From contig VWYX01000218.1 in the NCBI GenBank assembly GCA_013396525.1, positions 692,576 to 756,575 of the forward strand: a stretch of 64,000 nt of DNA. The letters are read 5' to 3'. The position numbers and the translations under genes are program-made. The number at the start of each line of letters is the position of its first letter. Within the stretch, counting starts at the first letter, position 1. The DNA comes from Chaetorhynchus papuensis. Lineage: Eukaryota > Chordata > Aves > Passeriformes > Rhipiduridae. The notes under the pieces were generated by a model that made no database searches, was not told where the DNA came from, and worked only from the letters and a program-made list of their open reading frames with translations. Shown in pieces: positions 61,504 to 64,000 of this stretch.

Positions 61504-63735
61504 GTTGTGACTTAGTGAAGTGTTGTAGTGAACATGACTAGGCTGGAACAAGTGGATAAAAATGAACTATGAACCTCCTTTTTCCTAATGGTGAAGAGCT
61601 AACAGCTGCTTCCATCTGGGAACTGTGTGAAAGTGCCTTACAGCTGTACAATAATAAACAGCTAAAAACTCTGCACAGCCCACTGCTCCATTTACATTCT
61701 TTCCCAATCTTTTGCCTCATTAAACAGTAATCTTCCTCCTAATTATATTTCATCAATCTGTTGTTTATGGAACTCTAGATTAAATGGCAAACATATTGAA
61801 ACAAAAATAAACTTATAATTAGTTGTCTTCTACTCACCCCTCCTGCCTTTGTATTAGCAAGTGCATCATTATCAGGCCCCAGGGGTTTGGTGAGGAAATC
61901 AGTTTACATGGTGCACTTTTGGCAGCAAAGAATAAAAAAACATTTGTAGCTGCATAATATGATTTACCAGCCCTAGGGCTCCAGGGTCTACACTTCCATA
62001 AATATAAGTGACAAATTATCAATAAATCATTCCCTGGTCTACCATATTGCATAATGTTTATTGAAACCCAGTTCTAATAAATATAAAAGTCACCTTTTTT
62101 ATCCAAAGCATGAGAAACAAAAATGACAGTGATTACAAACAGAAATGAAAAATGAGAAATAAGCCCCTTCACAAGCAAGGAACCCTTTATTCCCTAACAT
62201 CCTTAGTGCCTCAGCTTTGTTGGCCTCTAAAATCTGCCTTGGAGCAGATACAACCTGCAAATGGTGATTTTACTCTTTGATTATGATGAACATTGTTTTT
62301 CTGGTGTTGTTTGCTATGGATATCATTCTCACATCTGGTTCCCAATCTCTGAAGAAATCAGTCAAGTGCACTTGCAGGACATTGATCAGAAGCATAATTA
62401 CGATTGGTAAAGTTCTCCCAACAGGGCCTATTGTAGATGAGCTCAGCACACAGAGGCCTGTGCTCTGGAATTGAGTATGTTTGGTTCATTGCAAGAAGTT
62501 ATTTGAAAAGTGAAACAAAGGGAATAACAAAATATTAATTGTTTTCATTCTTCATCTCTTTAAATTGAAAACCACAGCTCTCAAGGGTTATGGTTTTTTC
62601 TGGGGGGGGGAGGTTTTACTCTACTTTGTGACCACAAAAATTAAACCAAATATTCCTCTAGGATGTAAGAAGCCCTACAGAATTATTTCAAGAAAATTGC
62701 TCATGAAAAAATCTAGATTTTTTTACATTTCCCTTCCACGCTAAAAAAAAAAAAAAGCATATATTTGCAATTCTTGAAACAAATTTTGGAGTTATCTCAC
62801 CTGTTACAGGTGCTGATTACAACATGGGGTTGTCCTATCCCACCGTTTTCAAGCAGGTCAGCATCTGGAAGTAATTTATGCAGAGTAGTGATTAGACTTC
62901 GGTAATACTTTAAAAAGTCAACTTAAATCTTCACTGGAATTCTCTGTCCTTTTCGATTCTGTAAGCCAAACATCAGACACCCAGGTTAAGCTTAACTAAT
63001 ACTTCCTCTTCAGAAAGATTCCGTTTTCCACTAATCTTCTGATTTATTTTTTTTTTTCACATGTAATCACAGCTTTATATCATGAAATTAAAAAAAAAAA
63101 AAAATTGTGCTAAAATATTTTATTCCCCTTACTTAAATTTCTGTTAGGTATATTCTGCCCAGTAGGATGTAGAATGAACATGATGAACATATAACCTACA
63201 TTTTTTTTGCTGGTGTAAATAAGCATGCCCACTTGGGAAAAGATGTTTTTTCTCTTGTAACTTCAGTGGAAGTTTTGTTTGCTGAGCCCTGTAGGACTAG
63301 ACTGAGTAGTTTCCTTTCCAGATTAGACTGTATTTGTGGTGCAGGCTTTCCTCTGCTGCATGATTTTTATCGGTGCCCTTCCATGTCATGTTTTGAAGAA
63401 AGCACAGGCCCATGGAGTGGTGTGGCTATTAGTGGTGTATGACAGGGTGAATATCTCTCTCTCAGAAGATCTTGCAGAGTTTTGGAGGAAATGGTTCATT
63501 TCTTACAGTTTTAAGGTCCTGTCTTGTTGACCCACTGGAATAACCCTGACGAGTTCATTTGCTCTGTTGCAGTATAGAAGCGTTCACGCAGGAGAACCTA
63601 AAAAAAATTTGAAAAGAAGAAGCACTCCTGACACTTGCAAAACATTAAACAAAACTCCTCTGTTTTAGGAATGGTTCCTCCTCTGGCACTAAATCAGAGT
63701 GGTACATACCAAGCTGGCAGCATTCAGCAATGTTT

Positions 63736-63970
63736 CTAGGCAGTGTGGCTCCTTGTTGCCCTGGCAATCCACAGCTGCCAGGACAGCAAAGCCAATCTAA
63801 AATTCTCATCCTTGGGATCTAATGAGTCCAGCCACGCTCTTCTCCCTACTTCATCCATCCACCTCAGTGGCAGCATGTCCTCAAGCTCTGCTGGGGGCAG
63901 GAGAAGGGATTCAGGCACTTAGCCTACCGCAGCAGCAGCAGCCCGGATCCATAGGAAGGAAGCAGCTGCA
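63736..63970 (-). other. GC-richer segment at right edge, exon-like on the minus strand
   Basis: This is the least AT-rich stretch of the window's end, with a (CAG)4 run near 63931-63942. On the minus strand a pyrimidine-rich CCCTTCTCCTGCCCCCAG acceptor-like stretch precedes a frame. The frame runs to TAG at 63736 with acidic and Trp-containing composition (..PLRWMDEVGRRAWLDSLD..). A donor-like TTG|GTATGT follows about 30 bases after the stop. The frame is about 60 codons with a stop just upstream of it, so it is weak evidence; the product is unrecognised. It could be a terminal or non-coding exon, or chance. Confidence 0.15.
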
Positions 63971-64000
63971 GAGCAGTCATGAGTTAGAGACTTAATGCCA

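Larger units (their letters stand above)
60060..63735. other. Unique AT-rich non-coding DNA
   Basis: No gene is recognised; frames are at most 82 codons. Small features are a GA-rich patch (60321-60344), a 10-bp tandem repeat (61341-61367), a 7-bp-stem hairpin (61486-61503), a G9 run near 62602-62610 and A-runs near 62743 and 63090. Confidence 0.65.

Noticed and set aside
1..64000. tRNA, rRNA, CRISPR array, bacterial operon, LTR retrovirus or DNA transposon
   Set aside because: No B-box-type tRNA signature, regularly spaced repeats, Shine-Dalgarno-linked gene series, paired LTRs or terminal inverted repeats were found by eye.

Overview
The window looks like one piece of a vertebrate chromosome, most probably avian, lying in a large intron or an intergenic gene desert. 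It is AT-rich by eye (roughly 35-40% GC) and poor in CpG. No protein gene, tRNA, rRNA, operon or CRISPR array can be recognised. The avian (more broadly sauropsid) assignment rests on degraded CR1 LINE 3' ends near 20.9, 23.8, 48.4-48.9 and 57.65 kb. It also rests on the very low density of other interspersed repeats: no L1, Alu, B-type SINE or obvious LTR was seen. The species and the locus cannot be named from the sequence.

Layout. 1-6.6 kb is unique AT-rich DNA with a short inverted repeat, a G-quadruplex-type motif (about 4.0 kb) and a denser, regulatory-looking block near 5.0-5.3 kb. An assembly gap of 655 N (6622-7276) is followed directly by a GAAAAA hexanucleotide array (7277-7408); the array probably caused the gap. 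7.4-20.9 kb is unique sequence with homopolymer tracts, a possible tiny poly(A)-tailed insertion (19142-19212) and a TAAT-rich block (12.5-13.1 kb). Two CR1 fragments in minus orientation lie at 20.9-21.2 and 23.75-23.92 kb. 24-41 kb is unique apart from short tandem duplications; it includes a CpG-richer segment with splice-like sites on the minus strand (36.37-36.65 kb). A diverged 220-bp direct duplication has copies at 41181-41400 and 43991-44213. Two adjacent CR1 3' ends in plus orientation lie at 48.4-48.9 kb. 49-64 kb is again unique, with a G15 run (53641), a purine-biased block (58.4-58.9 kb), a coding-like minus-strand ORF (59808-60059) and a GC-richer segment at the right edge.

Gene content. 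The open reading frames present are the lengths expected by chance in 64 kb of AT-rich DNA. The two frames over 300 codons exist only because they read through the N gap. A few segments have exon-like features (splice consensus, composition) and are listed at low confidence. I found no convincing previously undescribed system. The observations most worth checking are the 220-bp duplicated element, the splice-flanked segment at 36.4 kb, the 59.8-60.1 kb ORF and several blocks that could be conserved non-coding elements.
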